From Candidatus Omnitrophota bacterium (GTDB taxonomy: Bacteria; NPL-UPA2; BS750m-G34): a DNA stretch of 26,813 nt. The notes below the pieces were generated by a model. That model saw only the letters and a list, made by a program, of their open reading frames with translations. It was not told where the DNA came from and ran no database searches. Within the stretch, counting starts at the first letter, position 1. The number at the start of each line of letters is the position of its first letter. The translations under genes were made by a program, and so were the position numbers. Location of the stretch: the NCBI GenBank assembly GCA_016783345.1, contig JADHWT010000005.1, forward strand, positions 1 through 26,813, written 5' to 3'. Shown here piece by piece: positions 1 through 5,741 of this stretch.

Positions 1-137
1 AATGAATACTTGCTGGATTTAAGTTTGAGATAGGCAGAGACAGGAGTCTCTGTGTCAGCCCGCACCTCTTTATAGACAGGTATCAGGTTGGCTTCTTTTG
101 CCTTTTTTTTGAATTCTTTAAAAGACGGTAAAAACAT
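1..137 (-). CDS. trpE: Anthranilate synthase component I, N-terminal fragment (3' end outside window)
   Basis: Reading the minus strand from an ATG at 137-135 gives 45 open codons to the window edge. They begin MFLPSFKEFKKKAKEANLIP and continue with VYKEVRADTETPVSAYLKL. This is the typical N-terminus of TrpE (chorismate plus glutamine to anthranilate, first step of tryptophan synthesis), including the 'ADTETPVSA' block that forms part of the tryptophan feedback site in the family. The start lies inside the 3' end of hisI in another frame, a 55-nt overlap. The catalytic chorismate-binding domain lies outside the window. The assignment rests on the family-typical N-terminal wording alone, which is distinctive. 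Confidence 0.88.
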   Translation of the reverse strand, partial: MFLPSFKEFKKKAKEANLIPVYKEVRADTETPVSAYLKLKSSKYS

Positions 138-445
138 GAACGGTGACCTGTATGGCAGGCCTTTCCTTTCTGATGCACCTTAACGAGAATGGTATCTCTA
201 TCGCAGTCAATCCTTATCTCTTTCACCAGCTGGAAATGACCTGAGGTTTCTCCTTTAAGCCAAAGTTTTTTCCGCGACCTGCTAAAAAAATGGGTCATGC
301 CTGTCTCAAGGGTCTTTCCCAGGGACTCAAGATTCATGTACGCCACCATAAGAACCTCTTTGGTTTGAACATCCTGGATAATAGCCGGGATGAGACCTGA
401 GGAATCGAATTTTAGGGAATTTTTTAAACAATACCGCCTACTCAT
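83..445 (-). CDS. hisI: Phosphoribosyl-AMP cyclohydrolase
   Basis: Third step of histidine synthesis: a cytosolic, metal-dependent enzyme that opens the purine ring of phosphoribosyl-AMP. The 120 residues make a stand-alone HisI without the HisE pyrophosphohydrolase domain. The DCDRD metal-binding motif is at residues 80-84 and HTGHRSCFYR at 98-107. Cys81, Cys97 and Cys104 keep the 16 and 7 residue spacing of the three conserved cysteines of the family. The ATG is preceded by an AGGAGAT ribosome-binding site and overlaps the stop of the upstream gene as ATGA. The basic tail after FYR (about 13 residues) is coded in the stretch that also codes the start of trpE, so it is probably little constrained. 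Confidence 0.96.
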   Translation of the reverse strand: MSRRYCLKNSLKFDSSGLIPAIIQDVQTKEVLMVAYMNLESLGKTLETGMTHFFSRSRKKLWLKGETSGHFQLVKEIRIDCDRDTILVKVHQKGKACHTGHRSCFYRLLKNSKKRQKKPT

Positions 446-1167
446 CGTATTACATCTCCTACTTTAATTTCTTCATCGGTTATGGTATTAACTATGTCGG
501 AAAAGACATATCTTTTTTTTATCTTGATAACTTTTACTTCACTTATTTTCTTCTCGCCTCTAAAAACTAAAAAAATCCTGCCGATATCTATGGCGGCTGT
601 GTCTTCAAATTCTATTATAATAAATTTAAATTTTTTACTTACACTTACAACCTTTCCCTTCGACACGGCTCCGCCAGTCAGGACCTTTCCCTTCGACACG
701 GCTCCGCCAGTCAGGACCTTGCCGGTGGGAAGGGGTTGCTTCGCGGCATGCGCCAGTTTTTCCTCAAGAGCCCTTTTCTCCTCCTCAAGGGTTTCGATGT
801 ATGCCTTGAACCCACTTTTTTTATACAGGATTTGGAGTTTCCTTTGATAAGAAGCTACTTCTTTTTCCATCAATTTTCTTACAGCGGCTAACTCCTTTTC
901 AAGCCCCTTGATTTTTTCCTCTTTATCTTTAAATTTATTCTCCAGGATGACCTTCTCTTCGTATGCCTTAAGGACCTTCTGTCCTAAAAGTCTGGAGGCC
1001 TCCTCTTCCATAGCTATTTCCTGGCGCAGACGGAAATTCTCGTCTTTTAGACTGTCGGCTGCAAGAGGGGATACAACGAGAAGGAAGAGCAATATAGATT
1101 GCCACGCCACGCCACGCCTTTTGGCAGGCAGGGCTCGCAATGACATGGATTTAAATATTAATCGCAT
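442..1167 (-). CDS. Secreted coiled-coil protein with a small C-terminal beta domain, unknown function
   Basis: No known family recognised. The 241-residue product has a basic N-terminus, a hydrophobic signal segment around residues 24-36 with a plausible cleavage site at PLA-AD, a long charged heptad-like coiled coil (about 39-143), a short repeat (GKVLTGGAVSK twice, 149-170) and a C-terminal domain (175-241). That domain reads like small beta modules of periplasmic proteins ('IEFEDTAAIDIGRIFLVFRG ... IKVGDVI'). The gene sits between hisA (17-nt overlap) and hisI (4-nt overlap), exactly where hisF stands in many his operons. The signal n-region and the 149-172 repeat are both encoded by repeat-like DNA (1097-1145 and 650-715), so parts of this protein look acquired from repeats. 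The start could also be Met8. Confidence 0.75.
   Translation of the reverse strand: MRLIFKSMSLRALPAKRRGVAWQSILLFLLVVSPLAADSLKDENFRLRQEIAMEEEASRLLGQKVLKAYEEKVILENKFKDKEEKIKGLEKELAAVRKLMEKEVASYQRKLQILYKKSGFKAYIETLEEEKRALEEKLAHAAKQPLPTGKVLTGGAVSKGKVLTGGAVSKGKVVSVSKKFKFIIIEFEDTAAIDIGRIFLVFRGEKKISEVKVIKIKKRYVFSDIVNTITDEEIKVGDVIR
650..715 (-). repeat. 33-bp perfect tandem duplication inside a coding region
   Basis: Two identical 33-bp units, 650-682 and 683-715, each containing CTTCGACACGGCTCCGCCAG, followed by a short start of a third unit (ACCTT). The length is a multiple of three, so the reading frame survives and the protein gains GKVLTGGAVSK twice. On the coding strand the unit reads like the dispersed 'GGAG-CG-GTCGAAGGG' type of MAG repeat. 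That resemblance is from memory and is not proven here. Confidence 0.85.
1097..1145 (-). repeat. Palindromic-element copy (GATTGCC...GCAATGACA) in a signal-peptide coding region
   Basis: The termini GATTGCC and GCAATGAC form an imperfect inverted repeat around a GC-rich core with three GCCAC units and TTTTGGCAGGCAGGGCTCG. On the coding strand it encodes MSLRALPAKRRGVAWQS, the long n-region ahead of the hydrophobic signal segment. The TCATTGCGAG...GTGGCAATCT pattern is a widespread class of small dispersed bacterial repeat. Confidence 0.65.
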
Positions 1168-1870
1168 CTTTTAGTTTAATTTTTCCAGTATATAATGCCT
1201 GGCCGATGATAACACCGCTGACCCTGTTAGGGCTTAGTTTTTTTATCTTGCTGATGTCAGAGACACGACTTATCCCTCCGGAAATAATAATGGGTAGAGT
1301 CACTTCTTTAAGAAGCCTGAGCATAAATTTTGTATTCGGGCCTGTCAGCATGCAATCGCGGCTTATGTCAGTGTATATTATGCCGGCCACACCCATCTTA
1401 TCTAATTCCCGAGCCATAGAGATGGCGGAGATTGAGCTTACCCTTTTCCATCCATGGAAGGCTACTTTGCCATTCTTTGTGTCCAGGGCGATGAAAACAT
1501 GGATTCCCCGATCAAGTCGTGGAATGACAGAAAGAAATTTTCTATCCAGCAGTGCCTTTGTCCCAAGGATAACCCTATCCACTCCATTCTTTAGATAATA
1601 TTGAATATGAGCTACTGTCCTTATGCCGCCGCCAACCTGAATGGGAATAGAGAGTTTCCTAGCAATAGTCGCGATTAACTTTTTATTTACAGGCCGGCCG
1701 CAAAATGCAGCATCCAGGTCAACTACATGGAGCCTTTTTGCACCTTCTCGCTCCCAGCGCATTGCCATTGCCAGGGGATCGCGCGAATAGACAATCTCCT
1801 CTGAGGCGCGGCCTTGCATGAGTCTAACGCAATTACCTTTTCGTATATCGAGAGCTGGAATGATTTGCAT
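1151..1870 (-). CDS. hisA: Phosphoribosyl-formimino-AICAR-phosphate (ProFAR) isomerase
   Basis: Fourth step of histidine synthesis: an Amadori isomerisation of ProFAR to PRFAR on a (beta/alpha)8 barrel. The 239-residue length is normal. Catalytic Asp8 is in PALDIRKGNCVRL at the end of strand 1 and Asp130 in IALDTKNGKVAFHGW at the end of strand 5. Phosphate-binding glycines are in VGGGIR (79-84) and IISGGIS. Residues 114-124 (SVIPRLDRGIH) do not look like HisA; they are encoded by an inserted palindromic element (1500-1528) six residues before Asp130. An AAGGA ribosome-binding site precedes the ATG, which overlaps the hisB stop as TAATG. The product normally feeds HisF/HisH, but neither gene is beside it here. 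Confidence 0.96.
   Translation of the reverse strand: MQIIPALDIRKGNCVRLMQGRASEEIVYSRDPLAMAMRWEREGAKRLHVVDLDAAFCGRPVNKKLIATIARKLSIPIQVGGGIRTVAHIQYYLKNGVDRVILGTKALLDRKFLSVIPRLDRGIHVFIALDTKNGKVAFHGWKRVSSISAISMARELDKMGVAGIIYTDISRDCMLTGPNTKFMLRLLKEVTLPIIISGGISRVSDISKIKKLSPNRVSGVIIGQALYTGKIKLKDAINI
1500..1528 (-). repeat. In-frame palindromic element in hisA
   Basis: The plus strand reads TGGATTCCCC, ATCAAGTCGT, GGAATGAC. The ends GGATTCC and GGAATGAC form an inverted repeat. On the coding strand it gives GTCATTCCACGACTTGATCG followed by GGGAATCCA, translated VIPRLDRGIH. This closely resembles the well-known dispersed 'GTCATTCC...GGAATCC' repeat that yields VIPRLDRGI peptides in many bacterial proteins. 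Compared with Thermotoga HisA the region is only about two residues longer, so native residues seem to have been replaced. Confidence 0.75.
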
Positions 1871-2475
1871 TAAAGAGTTCCTTTAGTAGAGGGAATATCC
1901 TTGGCTCTTTTATCTATCGTGGTGGCCTGGTCAAGGGCAAGACCCATGGCCTTAAAGACAGCTTCCATGGCATGGTGTATATCACCACCTTCTTTTATGA
2001 TATCAACATGCAAGGTAAGTTTGGCTTCATCAGAAAAACTTTTTAAAAAATGTTTAATTAACCGCGCATTTTTATCTGTAGTCGTGCATGACGAGTCCCT
2101 TTTGTTTGTGCTAAAGAAAAAACCAGGCCGGCCGCTTAAATCCAGAACTACCCGGACCCTGGCCAGGGCCTCATCCATAGGGGCATAGGCATATCCAAAT
2201 CTCTTGATGCCCTTCTTATCTCCGACTGCCTTAAAAAGAGCTTGTCCCAGCAAAATACCACAGTCTTCTACAGTGTGATGCGCATCAACCCCGAGGTCTC
2301 CCCTGGCTTTTAGATCCAGATCAAATAATCCATGTCTGGCAAAAAGGGTCAGCATGTGGTTGAGAAACGGGACCCCGGTATCTATATTGCTTTTTCCTGT
2401 TCCGTCCAGAGTAAATTTAACCCGAATATTTGTCTCCTGAGTTTTGCGATTTCTGCTACCTTTTCTTTTTTTCAT
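1870..2475 (-). CDS. hisB: Imidazoleglycerol-phosphate dehydratase
   Basis: Sixth step of histidine synthesis: a Mn-dependent dehydration of imidazole glycerol phosphate to imidazole acetol phosphate, acting as a 24-mer in the family. This is the monofunctional form (201 residues) without the phosphatase domain. The two metal-binding motifs are DAHHTVED (His66, His67, Glu70) and GGDIHHAMEA (His167, His168, Glu171); the second has Asp where many homologues have Asn. The N-terminus (RKTQETNIRVKFTLDGTG) is typical. The start ATG lies inside the hisC 3' end (20-nt overlap), preceded by GAGGAG. HisA follows with a TAATG overlap; the hisH often found here is absent. Confidence 0.96.
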   Translation of the reverse strand: MKKRKGSRNRKTQETNIRVKFTLDGTGKSNIDTGVPFLNHMLTLFARHGLFDLDLKARGDLGVDAHHTVEDCGILLGQALFKAVGDKKGIKRFGYAYAPMDEALARVRVVLDLSGRPGFFFSTNKRDSSCTTTDKNARLIKHFLKSFSDEAKLTLHVDIIKEGGDIHHAMEAVFKAMGLALDQATTIDKRAKDIPSTKGTL

Positions 2476-3544
2476 AACTCCTCAGCCTTTCCAAAAATAA
2501 ATCATTTTCCATCTTCGTGCCAATAGTTACGCGAAGGCAATTCTTAAGCCCGCCATAGCCATTAAGATTCCGGACAAGCACCCCATTTTTAATTAGATAT
2601 GAATATAGTTTATCAGAACAACTGCAAGTTTTAAAGAGAATAAAATTGGCCTGGCTGGGATAAGGATATATTCCGTTTAGACGGCACAGATTCTCAAAGA
2701 CCCTTTCTCTCTCAGATATAATGGTTCTGAGAGAGCGGGTTAAAAAATGGCTCTTCTCTAAAGCAACCCTGCCAGCTACCTGACTGAAGAGACCGAGATT
2801 ATACGGAAGCCTGACCTTATTGACCTCCCGTATTATGTATGGGTGGCTTATCATAAAACCAACCCGCATCCCTGCCAAACCAAATGCCTTGGAAAAGGTG
2901 CGCAAGATTACAAGATTCTTAAATCTCTTTAGATACGGGAGAAAGGAATCCTTACAAAACTCAGCGTATGCCTCATCCAGCACTACCATGGCATTTGTTT
3001 TTTTAATTATATTAAGGATATCATCTTTACTGAAACAATTCCCGGTCGGGTTGTTAGGGCTGGAAATAAAAATAATACTCGCATCCTTTTGCTTTAGGAT
3101 ACGTTCAAGCGGAAGCCGGAAACCAGTCTTAAGAGGGATATTTATCGCCTTAGCTCCACAGGAAATACCAATCACCCTATACATGGCAAAGGTCGGACTA
3201 AAAAATAATACCTTGCGTTTTGCAAATGTCAGAGTCAGATAGAGTATCAATTCATCAGAGCCATTACCTGCTGTAATCCATTTTAATGGTAACTTAACTT
3301 TTTTACTGAAGGCCGTGCGCAGTTTGAGGGCATCGGGATCAGGATAGCGATTGAAGCTCAGTCGTTTTAACTCATTAAAAACGCGGCGCTTGATTTCAGC
3401 AGGTAAATCATAGGGGCTCTCATTCGCATCGAGTTTTGCCATGCACTGCGATGTACCACGTGGAGTCGCACTACCGTGCAGGGGTGGAGGGCAAACCTTA
3501 TATGGGTTGAGACGAGAGATCGCTTTTTTCGGTAAAATTTTCAT
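2456..3544 (-). CDS. hisC: Histidinol-phosphate aminotransferase
   Basis: PLP-dependent class I/II aminotransferase that converts imidazole acetol phosphate to histidinol phosphate. The 362 residues have the normal fold order: a KLDANESPYD substrate-binding N-terminus (37-46), AGNGSDELI, SSPNNPTG (161-168), LDEAY with PLP-binding Asp190, and RTFSKAFGLAGMRVGF with Schiff-base Lys219. Between NPYK and KLDANESP there is an extra stretch (about residues 18-36) rich in Pro, Cys and Gly, encoded by a palindromic segment (3435-3495). It probably makes an exposed loop. No clear Shine-Dalgarno precedes the ATG. The gene follows murA after 32 nt. Confidence 0.95.
   Translation of the reverse strand: MKILPKKAISRLNPYKVCPPPLHGSATPRGTSQCMAKLDANESPYDLPAEIKRRVFNELKRLSFNRYPDPDALKLRTAFSKKVKLPLKWITAGNGSDELILYLTLTFAKRKVLFFSPTFAMYRVIGISCGAKAINIPLKTGFRLPLERILKQKDASIIFISSPNNPTGNCFSKDDILNIIKKTNAMVVLDEAYAEFCKDSFLPYLKRFKNLVILRTFSKAFGLAGMRVGFMISHPYIIREVNKVRLPYNLGLFSQVAGRVALEKSHFLTRSLRTIISERERVFENLCRLNGIYPYPSQANFILFKTCSCSDKLYSYLIKNGVLVRNLNGYGGLKNCLRVTIGTKMENDLFLERLRSYEKKKR
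3435..3495 (-). repeat. Palindromic insert in the 5' part of hisC
   Basis: Nested inverted repeats: TTTGCC (3435-3440) with GGCAAA (3490-3495), TGCAC (3442-3446) with GTGCA (3476-3480), GCGA (3448-3451) with TCGC (3466-3469), around the self-palindrome CCACGTGG (3456-3463). It coincides with residues absent from the usual HisC N-terminus. TGTACCACGT and GTGCAGGG recur, in the same order, in the 23S-tRNA spacer hairpin at 26303-26326. Confidence 0.6.
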
Positions 3545-3547
3545 AAG

Positions 3548-3577
3548 TTAAAAAAATTTGGGATTTTTCCATTTTTT
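3548..3577 (-). repeat. Degenerate copy of the GGGACAGTCC-type element between murA and hisC
   Basis: On the minus strand the gap reads AAAAATGG, AAAAA, TCCCAAATTTTTTTAA. Both ends match the element in prmC (AAAAATGGGGACTGTCCC ... TCCCAAATTTTTTAA), with the centre missing or changed. It fills almost the whole murA-hisC gap and takes the place where a hisC ribosome-binding site would be. Confidence 0.5.
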
Positions 3578-4851
3578 TATCTTTCTTTCACTCTCTTTAT
3601 ATTAGCGCCGAGGAGGGAAAGTTTTTGTCCCAGCTTATCATAACCGCGGTCAAGGTGATAGACGCGTCTCACCTCGGTAATACCTTCGGCTACAAGTCCT
3701 GCTAAAATAAGGGCAGCTGAGGCTCGCAGGTCTGAGGCCATTATAGGCGCCCCGCTAAGATTCTTCACCCCCTTAACAATGGCGCTTCCCTTTTCTAAAT
3801 GTATATTAGAACCCATACGGTTGAGTTCTGCCACATGCATAAAGCGGTCCGGATAAACCTTCTCAGTTATGACACTTATCCCACGGGTAAGGGTTAATAA
3901 ACTCATCATCTGCGCCTGCAAATCAGTAGGAAAACCAGGATAGGATAGTGTCGTAACATCCGTCGGTAAAACCTGCCTTCCGCCGCGGACACAGATATCC
4001 CGTCCCTTGACATTTACCCTGGAGCCGGCCTGCCGGACCTTATTAACCACTGCCATAAGGTGCTGTGGGTTTGCATTTTTTATCCTCACATCACCTTTAG
4101 TAATAGCGCCGGCGATTATAAATGTCCCTGCCTCAATCCTATCCGGAATAATCTTGTATTTTGCCCCGTGTAATTTCTTTACTCCTTTTATAGAGAGGAC
4201 ATGAGACCCTATCCCATGGATATTTGCGCCCATTGAATTCAGGAAATGCGCCAGGTCGCATATCTCCGGCTCACATGCGGCGTTTTCGAGGATAGTCTCT
4301 CCCATGGCTAAAGATGCAGCCATCATAACATTGGCAGTGGCAAGGACACTTGAGCCAAATGGGCCGCCGAGATAAATATCTTTACCTTTTAATTTCTTCA
4401 CCGCCTTAGCGACTACATAGCCGTGTTCAATCTTTATATCTGCGCCAAGCTTTCTAAGCCCATGCAGGTGCAGATCAATTGGGCGGTTACCGATGACGCA
4501 TCCTCCAGGCACAGATACTGTAGCCTCACCCAATCTGCCAAGAAGCGGACCAAGGACACAGATAGATGCCCGCATAGTGCTTACCATCTCATAGGGGGCC
4601 TCACTGCTTGTGAGATTTTTATTCAAAATAACTAAACGATTATTTTTCTCGCTAAAACTGACCCTGCCGCCGAGTGCGCGAAGGATTCTGGCCATAGTAG
4701 AGACATCGTGCAGATTGGGAACATTATCGATGATGCACTCTTTATCAGTGAGAAGGGTTGCCGCCATAATCGGCAGTGCGGCATTTTTGGCCCCGCTCAT
4801 CTTGACCTCACCCTTGAGCCTTGCTCCGCCGGTAATTACGATTTTATCCAT
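3577..4851 (-). CDS. murA: UDP-N-acetylglucosamine 1-carboxyvinyltransferase
   Basis: First committed step of peptidoglycan synthesis: transfer of enolpyruvate from PEP to UDP-GlcNAc in the cytosol. The 424 residues form two EPSP-synthase-like domains. Key residues are Lys22-Asn23 (SGAKNAALPIM), the mobile-loop Cys118 (VPGGCVIGNRP, the residue alkylated by fosfomycin in sensitive MurA), Asp310 (GFPTDLQAQ, catalytic base) and the DLRASAALILAG Arg loop near the C-terminus. With Cys118 present, fosfomycin sensitivity is expected. The gene starts two bases after the prmC stop. The prfA-prmC-murA-his order matches one known from other bacteria such as Geobacter. Confidence 0.97.
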   Translation of the reverse strand: MDKIVITGGARLKGEVKMSGAKNAALPIMAATLLTDKECIIDNVPNLHDVSTMARILRALGGRVSFSEKNNRLVILNKNLTSSEAPYEMVSTMRASICVLGPLLGRLGEATVSVPGGCVIGNRPIDLHLHGLRKLGADIKIEHGYVVAKAVKKLKGKDIYLGGPFGSSVLATANVMMAASLAMGETILENAACEPEICDLAHFLNSMGANIHGIGSHVLSIKGVKKLHGAKYKIIPDRIEAGTFIIAGAITKGDVRIKNANPQHLMAVVNKVRQAGSRVNVKGRDICVRGGRQVLPTDVTTLSYPGFPTDLQAQMMSLLTLTRGISVITEKVYPDRFMHVAELNRMGSNIHLEKGSAIVKGVKNLSGAPIMASDLRASAALILAGLVAEGITEVRRVYHLDRGYDKLGQKLSLLGANIKRVKER

Positions 4852-4853
4852 GA

Positions 4854-5741
4854 TTAAAAAAATCTACAAGAAATAATGCGGTCACGGTTATTATAGTCTT
4901 TCATTATCTTTATATCCTCCCAGCCGTCTTGTTTTAATATTGAGGCAACTGCTCTGGCAGGGCCTACCTCGAGAAGGAGGTGGCCACGGGCTTTAATAAA
5001 TTTCCTGGCATCATAAGAGATGCGCTTATAAAAATCAAGGCCATCTTCACCGCCGAAGAGGGCTTCATGCGGCTCATAATATTTCACCTCTCCCGGGAGA
5101 CTCTCCCATTCCCTGCTGGTTATGTAAGGGGGATTGGAGATGATAAGGTTAAAAAATTTGGGACAGTCCACAAAGGGACAGTCCCCATTTTTTAAAGGCT
5201 CGAAGAGATCTCCTTGTAAAAACTCTACTCTGTCAGAGAGGCCAAGGCGAATGGCATTTTCTCTTGCAACTTTGAGACTTGGCTTGGATATATCAGTAGC
5301 AATAATATTATAACTAGTATTTTTAGCTATGCTCAGGGCAATATTGCCAGAGCCTGTGCAGAGGTCGAGGATGGTGGGGGCAGAAAAATGGTGTCTGTCA
5401 CTATTTTTTGTGAGGGCATGCTCAACAAGCAGTTCTGTCTCAGGCCGGGGAATAAACACCCCCGGTTTTACATGAAACGGAAGAGAAAAAAATTCTATCT
5501 CCCCAAGTATATACTGAAGGGGCATGCCGGAAAGCCTTTTTCCCAGCGCAGCCGAAATCTCGCGGCCTTTTTCTTCATCCACAATTTTTTCGGAATTAAG
5601 ATATAGCTCCGTGAAGGAAAGACCGAGTATACCTGAGAGAATATAATCTACCTCGCGGGGGATTGCTTCGGGAAAAAAATGGTGTCTGTCACTATTTATT
5701 AGTTTTCTCCCTTGCCGCTGCCAGTCTATTATGGTTTTCAT
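4854..5741 (-). CDS. prmC: Peptide chain release factor N5-glutamine methyltransferase
   Basis: Methylates the Gln of the GGQ motif in release factors, here probably the product of the adjacent prfA, using S-adenosylmethionine. At 295 residues it is longer than E. coli PrmC (277). It has an N-terminal helical domain with LQYILGEIEFFSLPF (75-89) and VFIPRPETELLVE, the SAM motif ILDLCTGSG (124-132), acidic TDIS (149-152) and catalytic NPPY at 203-206. Three non-family segments are visible: NSDRHHF at 16-22, NSDRHHF again at 113-119, and KNGDCPFVDCPKFF at 184-197. Each is coded by a palindromic element inserted in frame; the last two lie directly before the SAM motif and NPPY. The ATG overlaps the prfA stop as ATGA. 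Confidence 0.95.
   Translation of the reverse strand: MKTIIDWQRQGRKLINSDRHHFFPEAIPREVDYILSGILGLSFTELYLNSEKIVDEEKGREISAALGKRLSGMPLQYILGEIEFFSLPFHVKPGVFIPRPETELLVEHALTKNSDRHHFSAPTILDLCTGSGNIALSIAKNTSYNIIATDISKPSLKVARENAIRLGLSDRVEFLQGDLFEPLKNGDCPFVDCPKFFNLIISNPPYITSREWESLPGEVKYYEPHEALFGGEDGLDFYKRISYDARKFIKARGHLLLEVGPARAVASILKQDGWEDIKIMKDYNNRDRIISCRFF
5151..5195 (-). repeat. GGGACAGTCC-pair element, in frame in prmC
   Basis: The plus strand reads AAAAAATTTGGGACAGTCC, five bases, GGGACAGTCCCCATTTTTT. It contains two direct copies of the self-palindromic GGGACAGTCC (5160-5169, 5175-5184) bounded by A- and T-rich ends. It encodes LKNGDCPFVDCPKFF (183-197), between 'GDLFEP' and 'NLIISNPPY', where other PrmC proteins have only a few residues. 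The same paired design occurs at 6811-6880. Confidence 0.8.
5384..5409 (-). repeat. GGTGTCTGTCAC-type element, in frame in prmC (copy 1)
   Basis: The plus strand reads AAAAATGGTGTCTGTCACTA followed by TTTTT, and contains the imperfect palindrome GTGTCTGTCAC. It encodes KNSDRHHF (112-119), just before the SAM-binding motif ILDLCTGSG. About 20 central bases are identical to the copy at 5673-5698. Confidence 0.8.
5673..5698 (-). repeat. GGTGTCTGTCAC-type element, in frame in prmC (copy 2)
   Basis: The plus strand reads AAAAAAATGGTGTCTGTCAC followed by TATTTA. It encodes INSDRHHFF (15-23) in the helical N-terminal domain of PrmC. It has the same orientation and the same reading frame as the copy at 5384-5409, so the same heptapeptide appears twice in one enzyme. 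Confidence 0.8.

Noticed and set aside
482..847. Open frame on the plus strand opposite the coiled-coil gene
   Set aside because: It is a mirror of the real gene; its peptide is low in family-like features and has no ribosome-binding site. The same holds for the other antisense frames in the window.
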